Source: CBDBGD01 sp965205235
GTDB taxonomy: Bacteria > Chloroflexota > Dehalococcoidia > Lucifugimonadales > UBA1127
NCBI GenBank assembly: GCA_965205235.1
Contig: CBDBGD010000001.1
Coordinates: 124,001-188,000, forward strand
Reading direction: 5' to 3'
Length of the DNA: 64,000 bases
Notes under the pieces: generated by a model
The model's database searches: none
Seen by the model: only the letters and a program-made list of their open reading frames with translations
What the model was told of the DNA's origin: nothing
Part shown: positions 33,897 through 43,024 of the stretch, piece by piece
Layout of the letters: the number at the start of each line of letters is the position of its first letter
Position numbering within the stretch: the first letter of the stretch is position 1
Position numbers and translations under genes: made by a program

Positions 33897-34832
33897 ATGC
33901 TGTTAGATGGCTTGATAGCGGTCGTAGAAACTCTGAGCAAGCGTATCGATGATCACGGTGCTGACCTGCGCCAGAAAGAAACACTGACCCGTTACGCCCT
34001 GATCGATCCTCTGCTCAGAGAGCTAGGCTGGGACACCTCCAACCCGGACCTTGTGCGCCCCGAGTATCCCTCAGGCGGAGGCCGCTCTGACTACGCTCTA
34101 TTGGGCCCCAAAGGCCCTGTGGTCATGATCGAAGCCAAGAAACTGGACGAGTCGTTGGAGGACGCGACAAAACAAGGCATTCAGTACTGTATCCAGCGAG
34201 GGACACGTTACTTTGCGGTTAGCGACGGGCAACGCTGGAAGATATACGAGCCTCACCTGCCAGTCCCGATTGAGCGCAAAATGGTAGTTGCCTTTGACAT
34301 CAAGGAGGAGCCAGCGGCGGAAACATGCCTAAAGGCGCTGGCTCTGTGGCGGCCTAGTGTGCAGGCGGGTCAAGTGCGACAAGGGGAGCCACCGATAGTT
34401 GGCCATGTCCCATCGCAACAGCCAACTCCAAGTGGACCCCCACCGCAGGCTCCGCTTGATGAGGGTTGGGTGCCGTTGCCAGAATTGGCCCCGGGTGTCA
34501 TGCCTCCAAGTGAGATGCGTTTTCCCAATGGCAAGGCAGAGGCAATCAAGTACTGGTTCCATGTCCTCACAAGAACTGTGAATTGGCTCATAGAGAACGG
34601 CCATCTTACGGCCGATAGGTGTCCTGTTCGTATTGGGGGCTATTCGCAGAAGTACATAGTGCACACGGCAAGCACCCACGCGAATGGCAAGCCGTTCCAT
34701 AGGCCGCTCTCAGCACATTCTCTGCTTGTCGAAGCCAATGTCAGCGCGAAGAACGCTATAGAGCACTCTCAAAAGGTTATCCGTCACTCAGGCCAAGATC
34801 CCAAGAGATTCCACCTGCGCCTGCCAGGGTGA
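33897..34832 (+). CDS. orphan HsdR-N-like (type I restriction R-subunit N-terminal) nuclease-fold protein
   Basis: 311 residues. The N-terminal 150 residues look like the nuclease domain of type I restriction enzymes: helical ETLTRYALIDPLLRELGWD, then a PD-(D/E)XK core with Asp65 in GRSDYALLG and Glu79-Ala-Lys81 in VMIEAKK, then GIQYCIQRGTRYFAVSDGQRW. After a Pro-rich linker (about 180-205) comes an unassigned C-terminal domain. No helicase, methylase or specificity gene is nearby. Its codon use is visibly less GC-biased than its neighbours (many A/T third positions), suggesting recent acquisition. It may be a solitary nuclease or a DNA-binding relic. Confidence 0.75.
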   Translation: MLLDGLIAVVETLSKRIDDHGADLRQKETLTRYALIDPLLRELGWDTSNPDLVRPEYPSGGGRSDYALLGPKGPVVMIEAKKLDESLEDATKQGIQYCIQRGTRYFAVSDGQRWKIYEPHLPVPIERKMVVAFDIKEEPAAETCLKALALWRPSVQAGQVRQGEPPIVGHVPSQQPTPSGPPPQAPLDEGWVPLPELAPGVMPPSEMRFPNGKAEAIKYWFHVLTRTVNWLIENGHLTADRCPVRIGGYSQKYIVHTASTHANGKPFHRPLSAHSLLVEANVSAKNAIEHSQKVIRHSGQDPKRFHLRLPG

Positions 34833-34855
34833 CCACAACCAGAGGTGAAACGCTG

Positions 34856-35257
34856 ATGGAGCTCTACTGGCAAGAGCACAAGCTCGGACTCCAGCTCATC
34901 CTCTCCACCGGTGACCGCACCGAGGTCATGGGCCGCATTCGACGCCGCAAGGACGACACCTACGACGTCAACGCTCGCGCCTTCGGCTACAACCCCGAGC
35001 GCGCCGCCACCGGCATCACCTCCCTCGACGAGGCCAAGGCCTTCGTCGAGTCCTTCCGCCCCTGGGACGAGTTCATCGGCCCCAGCGACCTCGCCGTCGA
35101 ACCCGACGTCCGCCCCCTCCCCGAAGCCGCGGCCCCCGCACCAGAACCCCCCGCCGCCGCTGAGCCCCCGCCCGCGCCGCCAGAGGTCCCACCAACGCCG
35201 CCAGACCCCACACCCCCACCCAAGCGACCATGGTGGCAGTTCTGGCGCAACGCGTGA
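34856..35257 (+). CDS. hypothetical protein with Pro-rich tail
   Basis: 133 residues from ATG 34856 (AGAGGTG upstream); an in-frame GTG at 34829 overlapping the previous stop would add 9. A compact N-terminal domain (about 1-75, MELYWQEHKLGLQLILSTGDRTEVMGRI...) is followed by a 45-residue tail of Pro, Ala and Glu ending in an aromatic-basic cap (PWWQFWRN). I do not recognise the family. GC-rich again, unlike the preceding gene. Confidence 0.6.
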   Translation: MELYWQEHKLGLQLILSTGDRTEVMGRIRRRKDDTYDVNARAFGYNPERAATGITSLDEAKAFVESFRPWDEFIGPSDLAVEPDVRPLPEAAAPAPEPPAAAEPPPAPPEVPPTPPDPTPPPKRPWWQFWRNA

Positions 35258-35466
35258 CGCCGAATCAAGTTCCGAGAACGTCCCCCCTCACACCGGGAGA
35301 GGGTTAGGGTGAGGGCGTTCGTGGTGAGCTTGTCGAACCACGTTCCCACGCAGGCAGGAACCCAAGGGTGGAGGCCGGACATACGTAGGGGCGGGTTTGC
35401 AACCCGCCCCCATCGTCGTCCCGGCACGCCCAACGCCGCAAGCTAGAGCAGCAGCCGCCGCCGCCC
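35258..35466. repeat. intergenic repeats
   Basis: A CGTGGTGAGCTTGTCGAACC element (about 35320-35342), a half GCAGGAAC palindrome (about 35343-35363) and a GTAGGGGCGGGTTTGCAACC hairpin (35384-35411), back to back. Confidence 0.65.
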
Positions 35467-36624
35467 CTACTCCGGCAGCTTCACATCCGCCAGCAGCCGC
35501 GGCCCGTAAAGGCCCACCGAGTTCCCCCACAGGATCTTCCGCATCGACTCCTGCGAGATCGGCTGCGCCATCATCGTCGGCAGCACGTCCGCCGGGTTCG
35601 GCGCGTCGAAGTGCGGGTAGTCCGTGTTGAACACGATCCGCTCGTCCCCAAGCTGCTCGATCGCAAACGCAATGCTCGGCTCGTCCACGTCGCACGCCAC
35701 GAAACACTGGCGCTGGAAGTACTCCAGCGGCGACGCCTTCAGCGGGTCCGTGTAGAACGTCATCGACTGCCGCCCCTCCGAACACTTCTCCAGCCGGTTC
35801 AGCCAGAACGGCATCCAGCCGCAGTTCGACTCCAGCACGGAGATCTTCAGCGTCGGGTAGCGGTCCAGCAGCCCGCTGAACACAAAGTGCGCCAGCGCCA
35901 CCATGTTCTCCAGCGGAAAGTCCATCGCATGGTAGATCGCCTCGTAGAACGACCCCCGGTTCTCGTAGCGCGTCGTCAGGGGCGGGTCGCCGCTCCGCGA
36001 CCCCGTCCCGTGCAGCGATAGCGGGAAGTCCAGCTCCACCGCAAGCTGCCACAGCGGGTCGTAGTCCGGCTGGTCCCACTCCTTCCCGGTCGGCGGATGC
36101 GGCGCCATAAACGTCACCGCACCGAGCTTGTCGACCGCCCGCCGCGCCTCGATGACCGTCTCCTCGATGTCGCCCCCGGGCACCACGGCGGCAAACTTGA
36201 CCCGGCCGTGCGAGTCCGCGGTGAAGTCGTGCGCCCAGTTGTTGAACGCCCGGCACAGCGCAGCCCCCAGCTTCGCGTCCTTGTGCGAGATGCTCCCGCC
36301 GACGCCGCCGTTGGTCGGCAGCGACACCTGCACGTCCCAGCCATTGCTGTCCATGTCCTTCAGACGGCTTTCCAGGTTCCACCAGGATTCGTACGCGTGC
36401 CCGTACTTCTGCGCGTGCTCCCGGTAACGCAGGTCCGTCCCCGGCTTCTTCTGCGACTCCTTGAAGAAGACGCCGTCCACCGCGAACTCCATCCGCGCCC
36501 GCCCGAAGTAGTCGACCACCCTCGGCCGCCGTTCGTAGTGCTCTGCCTCAACGTAGCGGTCCCAGATGTCCCACGGCTCGTAGAAGTGGGCGTCCGCGTC
36601 GATGACCTTGTATCCCTGGTACAT
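35467..36624 (-). CDS. amidohydrolase-2 family metal-dependent hydrolase (paralogue 4)
   Basis: 385 residues. VIDADAHFYEPWDIWDRYVEAEHYERRPRVV at the start is nearly the same as paralogue 1; the centre has LSLHGTGSRSGDPP and ENMVALAHFVFSGLLDRYPTLKISVLE, and the metal Asp is in VFNTDYPHFDAPNP; it ends KILWGNSVGLYG. Lys-for-Asn and insertion differences from paralogue 1 are spread along the chain, so this is an old duplication. AGGAGG precedes ATG. Next upstream on the strand, 22 bases away, is the VPS10-like gene, so the two may be co-transcribed. Confidence 0.86.
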   Translation of the reverse strand: MYQGYKVIDADAHFYEPWDIWDRYVEAEHYERRPRVVDYFGRARMEFAVDGVFFKESQKKPGTDLRYREHAQKYGHAYESWWNLESRLKDMDSNGWDVQVSLPTNGGVGGSISHKDAKLGAALCRAFNNWAHDFTADSHGRVKFAAVVPGGDIEETVIEARRAVDKLGAVTFMAPHPPTGKEWDQPDYDPLWQLAVELDFPLSLHGTGSRSGDPPLTTRYENRGSFYEAIYHAMDFPLENMVALAHFVFSGLLDRYPTLKISVLESNCGWMPFWLNRLEKCSEGRQSMTFYTDPLKASPLEYFQRQCFVACDVDEPSIAFAIEQLGDERIVFNTDYPHFDAPNPADVLPTMMAQPISQESMRKILWGNSVGLYGPRLLADVKLPE

Positions 36625-36646
36625 TGTCGTCCTCCTGGTAGAAAGA

Positions 36647-39600
36647 CTATCGCATCCGGCTTGGCGACACCAGAGGCACCCCGGCCTCCCGCACGGCGGC
36701 GATGAACGCCGCGACCTTCACCCCTATGATCTCCTCCAGCGTCGCGAGCTGCACGTCGACGCGCTCTACGACGTCCTCGAACACGTCGTACGACTGCTTC
36801 GTCGGCCTCCCATCTGCGCTCGCCACGACGAAGCTCACACCCGCCAGCTTGACGTCCAGCCGGGCCGGCGGCAGGTTCACCTTCTCCGGCAGGTGCTCCG
36901 TGGTCAGAGCATCCTCCACGGCGTCCAGCCGTTGCCGGATCTCCGCCGCCGCCTCCGCGATGCCGCCCGACGCCGAGTGCTCCTCTGCCCAGGCCGCCCA
37001 CGTCCCCACTTGGCTCCGCACCTCTCGCAGCCGCCGGATCGCGCCCACGGTCTCCGCCAGCTTCTCTCGGATTCGCACCATGAGGGTGTGCTGCTCCTCC
37101 AGGTCCGCCTGCGTCGCCCTGACCCGCGGGTCCTTGCGCACCTCGAACGGCTGCTCGAAGCTCTTCCCGTCCACCTCCAGCCGCACCCGGTACGACCCCG
37201 GCGTCACCACCATCGCCGCGCTCCCTGGCGGCCCCACGGCGTCAGCGTGATACAGGTCCCATGCGAAGCGGTTGGCCCCCGGCTCCGACGGCACCCCGTC
37301 GGCTGCACCGAAGGTGCGGACGGCGTTCCCCTGCTCGTCCAGGAACGACAGCGACACGTCCCCGCCGGGCTGCTCCTTCAGGTAGTACGTCACAATCACG
37401 CCCGCAGGCGGGTTCTCGCCCGCGTCCAAGAACACCCGCTCCGGCTGCCCCTTGCTGTTGCGGCGCTCGTAGAACGTCGCCGTCTCCCCCGACACGCGAT
37501 GGTAGTTGACGCCCGGCAGCGCCGCCCGTGGCGGCCGCAGCGCCGACAGCGGCCGGTACGCCGCCCGAGGTGTGAACAGGTGCACGTCCTCCTGCTGCGT
37601 CTCCGCCGTCGTCTGGTGCAGCGGCGTCAGATCGTCCAGCACCCAGAAGGAGCGCCCGTGCGTCGCCGCGATCAGGTCGCCCTCCTTCACCGCCATGTCG
37701 TAGATGGGCACCCTCGGCAGGTTCCCCTGCAGCGGCTGCCACTCCTCGCCGTCGTCGAAGGACACGTACACGCCCAGCTCCGTCCCCGCGTACAGCAGCC
37801 CCGCACGCTCCGGGTCCTCCCGGATCACACGGGCGAAGTCGCCCTCCTCAACGCCCTGCGATATCTCCTTCCACGTCGCGCCGTAGTCGTGCGTGGCGAA
37901 GAATATCGGGCGGAAGTCGTCCCACTGGTACCGCGTCGCCGAGAAGTACGCCGTCCCCGCATCGTGCGGCGACGCCTCGATGGTGGTGACGATCGTGCCG
38001 TCCTCCAGCGCCGCAGGCGTCACGTTGCTCCACGTCTCCCCCCCGTCTCTCGACAGGTGGATGAGCCCGTCGTCCGACCCCGTCCACAGCACGCCCTTCT
38101 CCACCGGCGATTCGGCCATCGTGTAGATCGTGCTGTAGTAGTCCGCCGGCCCTGCGTTCTCCTTGGTGATGTACCCGCCAGACCGCACCGTCGTTTTCTC
38201 CTTGTCGTTGCGCGTCAGGTCCGGGCTGATGACCTTCCAGCTCTGCCCCTCGTCCGTCGACCGGAACACCACCTCCGCCGCGGTGTACAGCACGTCCGGG
38301 TCGTGCGGCGACAGGACGATGGGGAAGGTAAAGTAGAAGCGGTACTTCACGTCCGCCGCCGCCGACCCGCTGTGCACCTCCGGCCACACGGTGATGAGCT
38401 GCGACTGCCCCGACCGGTGGTCGTAGCGCAGCATCGGCGCCCCGCCCCCCGGCGCGCTCCCCAGCGCCCCCGAGTACACGATGTCCGAGTTGTCCGGCCG
38501 CACGGCGATGAACCCGCTCTCCGAGCTTCCGATGGTGTAGCAGTCCTTCCAGGGAATCACGCCCTCGTCGGACCGGCTCGGCACGCAGATGCCAGTGTTG
38601 TCCATCTGGGTGCCGTACACCCGGTACGGGAAGTTCATGTCGGTGTCCAGGTGGAAGATGCTCGCGCACGGCTGGTTGTACAGCGTCGACCACGCCTCGC
38701 CGCCGTTCAGCGTGACGCTCCCGCCCCCGTCGCTCCCCTCGATCATCCGGCGGTTGTTGCGGGGGTCGATCCACAGGTCGTGGTGGTCGCCGTGCGGCGT
38801 GTTGTACGAAGACCACGTCTTCCCGCCGTCGATCGACTTCCACGCCTGCATCGACTGGATGTAGCACGTCTCCGCGTCCTGCGTGTCGGCGAACATGTGG
38901 TTGTAGTACCACCCCCGCTCCCGGAGCTCCACGCGCTCCGACAGCCGGGCCCACGTCTCGCCGTAGTCGTCCGACCGGAACACCGCGCCGTCCTCCGCCT
39001 CGATGAGCGCCCACACACGCCCCGGCTTCGCCGGCGAGCTCGCCACCCCGATGCGCCCCAGGTCCCCCTTGGGCAGCCCCGAGTTTCGTGTTATGTTAAC
39101 CCACGTGTCCCCGCCGTCCGTCGACCGCCATAGGCCGCTGTCCGGCCCGCCGCTGATCACAGTCCACGGCCGCCGCACGATCTGGAAGATCGACGCGTAC
39201 AGGATGCGCGGGTTGTTCCAGTCCATCGATAGGTCGATGGCCCCCGCCTTCTCGCTGACGTACAGGACGCACTCCCACGTCGCGCCCCCGTCGCGGGAGC
39301 GGAACACCCCCCGCTGCTCGTTCGGGCCGTAGGCGTGCCCCAGCGCGGCCACGTACACCAGGTTCGGGTCGTCGGGGTGCACGCGAATGCGAGCGATGCG
39401 ACGGCTGTCCTCCAGCCCCAGGTGCGTCCATGTGTCGCCCCCGTCGACGGAGCCATACACGCCGTCCCCGTGCGTCGAGTCGTGCCGGATGCACGCCTCG
39501 CCCATGCCGGCGTACACCACGTTCGGGTCCGAGTCCGCCACGGCGATGGCCCCTACCGCCGCCGTGCGGAAGTACCCGTCCGACACGTTCCGCCAGTACA

Positions 39601-39757
39601 TCCCGGCGTCCGTCGTCTTCCACACCCCGCCCGCGGTCGCGCCGAAATAAAACGTCAGCGGGTCCACCGGGTCGCCCGCCACGGCCACCACGCGCCCTCC
39701 CCGGAACGGTCCGATGCACCGCCAGCGCGCTGCGTTGAGCATCCTCGGGTCTACCAT
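36647..39757 (-). CDS. large VPS10/sortilin-like BNR-repeat protein
   Basis: 1,036 residues from ATG 39757 (GGAGGG upstream); earlier in-frame starts are less likely. Residues 1 to about 700 hold repeated propeller blades with Asp-box motifs such as TDAGMYW, VDGGDTWTH, RDGGATWE, TDGGDTWVN, DDYGETWAR, IDGGKTWSS, RDGGETWSN and HDYGATWKE. Between 700 and 850 are mixed beta segments including a domain with GSYRVRLEVDGKSFEQPFEV, then a C-terminal helical region (860-1,036). Similar bacterial proteins are annotated as glycosyl hydrolases or sortilins, usually secreted; here I see no signal peptide. Function unknown. Confidence 0.85.
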   Translation of the reverse strand: MVDPRMLNAARWRCIGPFRGGRVVAVAGDPVDPLTFYFGATAGGVWKTTDAGMYWRNVSDGYFRTAAVGAIAVADSDPNVVYAGMGEACIRHDSTHGDGVYGSVDGGDTWTHLGLEDSRRIARIRVHPDDPNLVYVAALGHAYGPNEQRGVFRSRDGGATWECVLYVSEKAGAIDLSMDWNNPRILYASIFQIVRRPWTVISGGPDSGLWRSTDGGDTWVNITRNSGLPKGDLGRIGVASSPAKPGRVWALIEAEDGAVFRSDDYGETWARLSERVELRERGWYYNHMFADTQDAETCYIQSMQAWKSIDGGKTWSSYNTPHGDHHDLWIDPRNNRRMIEGSDGGGSVTLNGGEAWSTLYNQPCASIFHLDTDMNFPYRVYGTQMDNTGICVPSRSDEGVIPWKDCYTIGSSESGFIAVRPDNSDIVYSGALGSAPGGGAPMLRYDHRSGQSQLITVWPEVHSGSAAADVKYRFYFTFPIVLSPHDPDVLYTAAEVVFRSTDEGQSWKVISPDLTRNDKEKTTVRSGGYITKENAGPADYYSTIYTMAESPVEKGVLWTGSDDGLIHLSRDGGETWSNVTPAALEDGTIVTTIEASPHDAGTAYFSATRYQWDDFRPIFFATHDYGATWKEISQGVEEGDFARVIREDPERAGLLYAGTELGVYVSFDDGEEWQPLQGNLPRVPIYDMAVKEGDLIAATHGRSFWVLDDLTPLHQTTAETQQEDVHLFTPRAAYRPLSALRPPRAALPGVNYHRVSGETATFYERRNSKGQPERVFLDAGENPPAGVIVTYYLKEQPGGDVSLSFLDEQGNAVRTFGAADGVPSEPGANRFAWDLYHADAVGPPGSAAMVVTPGSYRVRLEVDGKSFEQPFEVRKDPRVRATQADLEEQHTLMVRIREKLAETVGAIRRLREVRSQVGTWAAWAEEHSASGGIAEAAAEIRQRLDAVEDALTTEHLPEKVNLPPARLDVKLAGVSFVVASADGRPTKQSYDVFEDVVERVDVQLATLEEIIGVKVAAFIAAVREAGVPLVSPSRMR

Positions 39758-39879
39758 GGGCCCCCTCCCGCGCACGAGCGTAACGCCCCGCGCCGACGGC
39801 ATGATTGTTCACCCCACAGCCCCCACTGTCAACACAACCCCCACCCGCAAGATGTACGGGCGCCCCTTGCCCTCTTAGT

Positions 39880-40600
39880 TTGTCATTCCGAGGAGCCCCC
39901 CTCTTGGTTGTCATTCCGAGGAGCAAAGCGACGAGGAATCTAAGATCGCAGCCGCGCCACAACGCCCGCAGACCCCACTCTCCCCCGCGTGACACCTCCC
40001 CCTATCCCCACACCCCCTCCATCCCCTACCATCACCCCATGCCCACCCACCGCACGAGCCCACAACCCCCGCTCGTGGTGAGCCTGTCGAACCACGGCCG
40101 ACACCACCAGCGCCACACCCCACCCCTTGTCATTCCGAGGAGCCCCCTCTTGGTTGTCATTCCGAGGAGCCCCCCCTCTTGGTTGTCATTCCGAGGGGCC
40201 CTCTTGGTTGTCATTCCGAGAAGCCCCCCTCTTGGTTGTCATTCCGAGAAGCCCCCCTCTTGGTTGTCATTCCGAGGAACCCCCCCTCTTGGTTGTCATT
40301 CCGAGGAGCCCCCCTCTTGGTTGTCATTCCGAGGAGCCCCCCTCTTGGTTGTCATTCCGAGGAGCCCCCTCTTGGTTGTCATTCCGAGGGGCCCTCTTGG
40401 TTGTCATTCCGAGGGGCCCTCTTGGTTGTCATTCCGAGAAGCCCCCCTCTTGGTTGTCATTCCGAGGAACCCCCCTCTTGGTTGTCATTCCGAGGAGCCC
40501 CCCTCTTGGTTGTCATTCCGAGGAGCCCCCCTCTTGGTTGTCATTCCGAGGAGCCCCCTCTTGGTTGTCATTCCGAGGAGCAAAGCGACGAGGAATCTAA
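39880..40600. repeat. tandem array of a 27-29 bp repeat with higher-order structure
   Basis: Units start TGTCATTCCGAG and end CCCTCTTGGT. Seventeen units run head to tail from 40128 to the last at 40566, and two more lie at 39880-39920. Variants after CCGAG: GAGC, GGGC, AAGC, GAAC, with differing C-run lengths. Units 3-9 and 10-16 repeat the same order of variants with one exception, so a 7-unit block of about 190 bp was itself duplicated. The last unit of each group runs into AAAGCGACGAGGAATCTAAG, the ordinary dispersed form. There are no spacers. Confidence 0.9.
39909..40096. repeat. 188-bp direct repeat, left copy
   Basis: From TGTCATTCCGAGGAGCAAAG to GTGAGCCTGTCGAACCACG. It matches 40566-40753 at most positions with equal length. 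The two copies sit on the left and right of the main array. Confidence 0.85.
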
Positions 40601-40753
40601 GACCGCAGCCGCGCCGCAACGCCCGCAGACCCCACTCTCCCCCGCGTGACACCTCCCCCTTCCCCCACACCCCTCCCATCCCCTACCATCCCCCCATGCC
40701 CACCCACCACACGCGTCCACAACCCCCGTTCGTGGTGAGCCTGTCGAACCACG
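40566..40753. repeat. 188-bp direct repeat, right copy
   Basis: Same length and order as 39909-40096 with scattered substitutions, ending in the CGTGGTGAGCCTGTCGAACC palindromic element. Confidence 0.85.
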
Positions 40754-41078
40754 AACCGCCCGCCTCTCACGCGCCGTGCCTGCTTCGTTCCGCGCGCCCC
40801 CAAATCCCTATCTGCAACGCGCCCCCCATTCGTTCCGCGCACCCCTCCCGCGGCGTTCGTTCCTATCTGCGGCCCGCGGTTCCAACCCGCGACGAAAGAA
40901 CGACCCCAAGCTGCGCCACCCCCTCCGACGGCCATTCGAACAAACCACTCCAAGCTGCCCCAATCTTCGTGCGGATCGAAGGCCAAAGCTGGACCGCACC
41001 GCTCCAGGCACGGGACGGCCGGAAAAACGCGCGGGAACGAAACGAATCGACTCGAACCCAAGCCCCAAGGCTGCTCGC
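40754..41078. other. gene-free stretch
   Basis: Open frames here are by-products of base composition; none has a ribosome site or family match. Short phrases recur (TTCGTTCCGCGC and CCTATCTGC appear twice within 90 bases near 40790-40880). Otherwise I see nothing. Confidence 0.55.
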
Positions 41079-41108
41079 TTTACGACGCCCACGCCCCTCG
41101 TGTATGCT
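41079..41108 (+). promoter_or_regulatory. possible promoter for amidohydrolase paralogue 5
   Basis: TTTACG, 18-base spacer, TATGCT; 38 bases before ATG 41147. Confidence 0.4.
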
Positions 41109-41146
41109 TGGGCCAACCCGGTAGCCACCGAAAGGAGACACATCCT

Positions 41147-42295
41147 ATGCGCGACGGCATGAAGATCATCGACTCGGACGCCCACCTGCAGGAACCCTTC
41201 GACATCTGGAGCGAGCACGTCGAGGCAGAGTACTTCGACCGGCGTCCCATCCCCCGCGAGCACCCCAACAAGATGTTCCTCTTCTACGGCCCCTGCGAGC
41301 TCTACCCGGAAGGCACCTACCCCTCCCCCACCCGGCCGGACAAGGTCTCCGCCACCATGAAGGAGAAGTACAAGGAGGCCTTCGACGACTACTGGAGCGC
41401 CCGCAGCCGCCTCAACGACATGGAGCGCTACGGCTGGGACAAGATGGTGCTCATCACCGGCAACGCCGGCGTCGGCATCCTGCGCCTGGAGGGCAAGGAC
41501 CCCGGCCTGATGTGGGCCCTGACCCGCGCCTACAACAACTGGGCCCACTCCTTCGCCAGTGAGGACCCGTCAAAGCTGAAGATGGTCACCTCCCTCCCCA
41601 ACCAGCACGACATCGAAGGCCTGGTCACCGAGGCCCGCCGCTGCATCGAGGAGCTCGGCGCCGTCACCTCCGTCGTCCCCAGGGCCCTCCCCGGCACCTG
41701 GTGGCACGACCCCTACTACGAGCCCTTCTGGGCCCTCCACCAGGACCTGGACGCCCCCGTGGCCTTCCACGGCGTCATGAGCGGCGAGCCCCACACCGGC
41801 ACCCGCTACAAGCAGACCTTCGGCCAGTTCATCGCCCTGGAGCACGCCATGGGCTTCGCCTTCGAGAACATGATCTCCATGGGCCACATCATCTACTCCG
41901 GCATGCTGGACCGCTTCCCGACGATGCGGTTCGTCTGCCTGGAGGGCAACGCTGGCTGGCTGCCCTTCTGGCTTGGCCGCCTCGACGACCACGCTGTCGA
42001 AGGTCGACGGCAGGCCGTCTTCTTCGACGCCGAGCCCCTGAAGATGAAGCCTAGCGACTACTTCCGACGCCAGGGCCACGTCGCCTGCGACGGTGACGAA
42101 GCCGCCGTCAAGGCCGCCGTCGACCTCGTCGGCGACGACTTCGTCGTCTGGAACACGGACTACCCGCACCCGGACGCCCCGGACCCCGACAAGGCGCTGC
42201 AGAGCTTCCTCGACCAGCCTATCTCGGAGGAAGCCAAGAAGAAGATCCTCTGGGACAACCCCATCCGCCTCTTCGGAGAGCGAATGGCGAACTAG
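41147..42295 (+). CDS. amidohydrolase-2 family metal-dependent hydrolase (paralogue 5)
   Basis: 382 residues. IIDSDAHLQEPFDIWSEHVEAEYFDRRPIP at the N-terminus, AFHGVMSGEPHTG in the centre, ENMISMGHIIYSGMLDRFPTMRFVCLE, VWNTDYPHPDAPDP near 345 and the closing KKILWDNPIRLFG. Grouped with paralogues 1 and 4. AAAGGAG precedes ATG 41147. It is directly upstream of the isochorismatase-like genes on the same strand (41-base gap), so product and substrate may be linked; unproven. Confidence 0.86.
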   Translation: MRDGMKIIDSDAHLQEPFDIWSEHVEAEYFDRRPIPREHPNKMFLFYGPCELYPEGTYPSPTRPDKVSATMKEKYKEAFDDYWSARSRLNDMERYGWDKMVLITGNAGVGILRLEGKDPGLMWALTRAYNNWAHSFASEDPSKLKMVTSLPNQHDIEGLVTEARRCIEELGAVTSVVPRALPGTWWHDPYYEPFWALHQDLDAPVAFHGVMSGEPHTGTRYKQTFGQFIALEHAMGFAFENMISMGHIIYSGMLDRFPTMRFVCLEGNAGWLPFWLGRLDDHAVEGRRQAVFFDAEPLKMKPSDYFRRQGHVACDGDEAAVKAAVDLVGDDFVVWNTDYPHPDAPDPDKALQSFLDQPISEEAKKKILWDNPIRLFGERMAN

Positions 42296-42336
42296 CCCGG
42301 CCCCAGCGCAGCGAGCCGCCGAGGCAAGGAGCAGCC

Positions 42337-43024
42337 ATGAGAGAGGTCTACGGTAAGCAGGTCTACGACTCCCTCGAGGAGATCGCCGACCCGGCCCACA
42401 CCGCCGTGGTCGTCGTCGACATGCAAAACGACCTGGTCTCGCCCGGCGGCTTCGTCGACGCGCAGGGCCACTCGCTCGAGGGCAACCGGAGCATCATCCC
42501 CGCCCTCGAGCGGCTGCTGGACGGCGCACGCAAGGCGGGCGTGCCCGTCGTCTACATCCAGTACGTGATGGAGCGCAGCTACGCCACCCTCTCCCCGGCG
42601 TGGATCTACCACTCCACCCCGGGGGCGCCTGGGACCCGGCGGCCGCCGGGTCAACCTTGAGGGGTGCCAGGAGGGCACCTGGGGTGTCGAGATCATCCCG
42701 GAGCTCACACCCCAGCCCGACGACTTCGTGGTGCGGAAGCACCGCCTCAGCGGCTTCTCCAAGACCCCCCTCGACCAGGTGCTCCGGGCGAACCGCATCC
42801 AGAGTGTCGTCGTCACGGGCACCGCCACCGGCGGCTGCGTCCAGGACACCGCCGTCGACGCCTCCACGCACTTCGACTACTACACGGTCATCGCACGGGA
42901 CTGCGTCGCCCAGAACGACGCCCCCGGCCACGAGTTGGCCATGGCGTTCCTGGAGCGCCGCTTCGACATTGCAGACAGCAACGAGCTTCTGGCCCTCTGG
43001 GCGAGGAAGGGAGGAGAGGAATGA
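42337..43024 (+). pseudogene. isochorismatase-like cysteine hydrolase, frameshifted (paralogue 1)
   Basis: The first 95-100 residues (MREVYGKQVYDSLEEIADPAHTAVVVVDMQNDL... to SPAWIYHS) are in one frame and stop at 42660. The rest (RRVNLEGCQEGTWGVEIIPELTPQPDDFVVRKHR... GTATGGCVQDTA) continues in the +1 frame to 43024. The shift falls in the homopolymer CCCCGGGGG near 42616-42625. Outside it, the Asp-Lys-Cys triad (VDMQNDL, VRKHR, GGCVQ) is intact and both halves are well conserved. So it is either a very recent pseudogene or a one-base sequencing or assembly error; with one base fewer it would give about 228 residues like its neighbours. Confidence 0.85.

Noticed and set aside
36602..39133. 843-codon open frame antisense to the VPS10-like gene
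   Set aside because: Arg/Pro/Val-rich composition typical of GC-rich shadow frames; the opposite strand has clear Asp-box repeats.
40128..40600. CRISPR array
   Set aside because: Units are contiguous with no unique spacers, and variation is in the unit itself; no cas genes nearby.
39805..41124. Long open frames (439, 157 and 156 codons) across the tandem array, encoding repeated LVVIPRSP / SFRGAP peptides
   Set aside because: All three plus-strand frames are open because the repeat unit has no stops and a length near a multiple of three; there is no ribosome site, no homology, and unit lengths vary so frames shift between copies.
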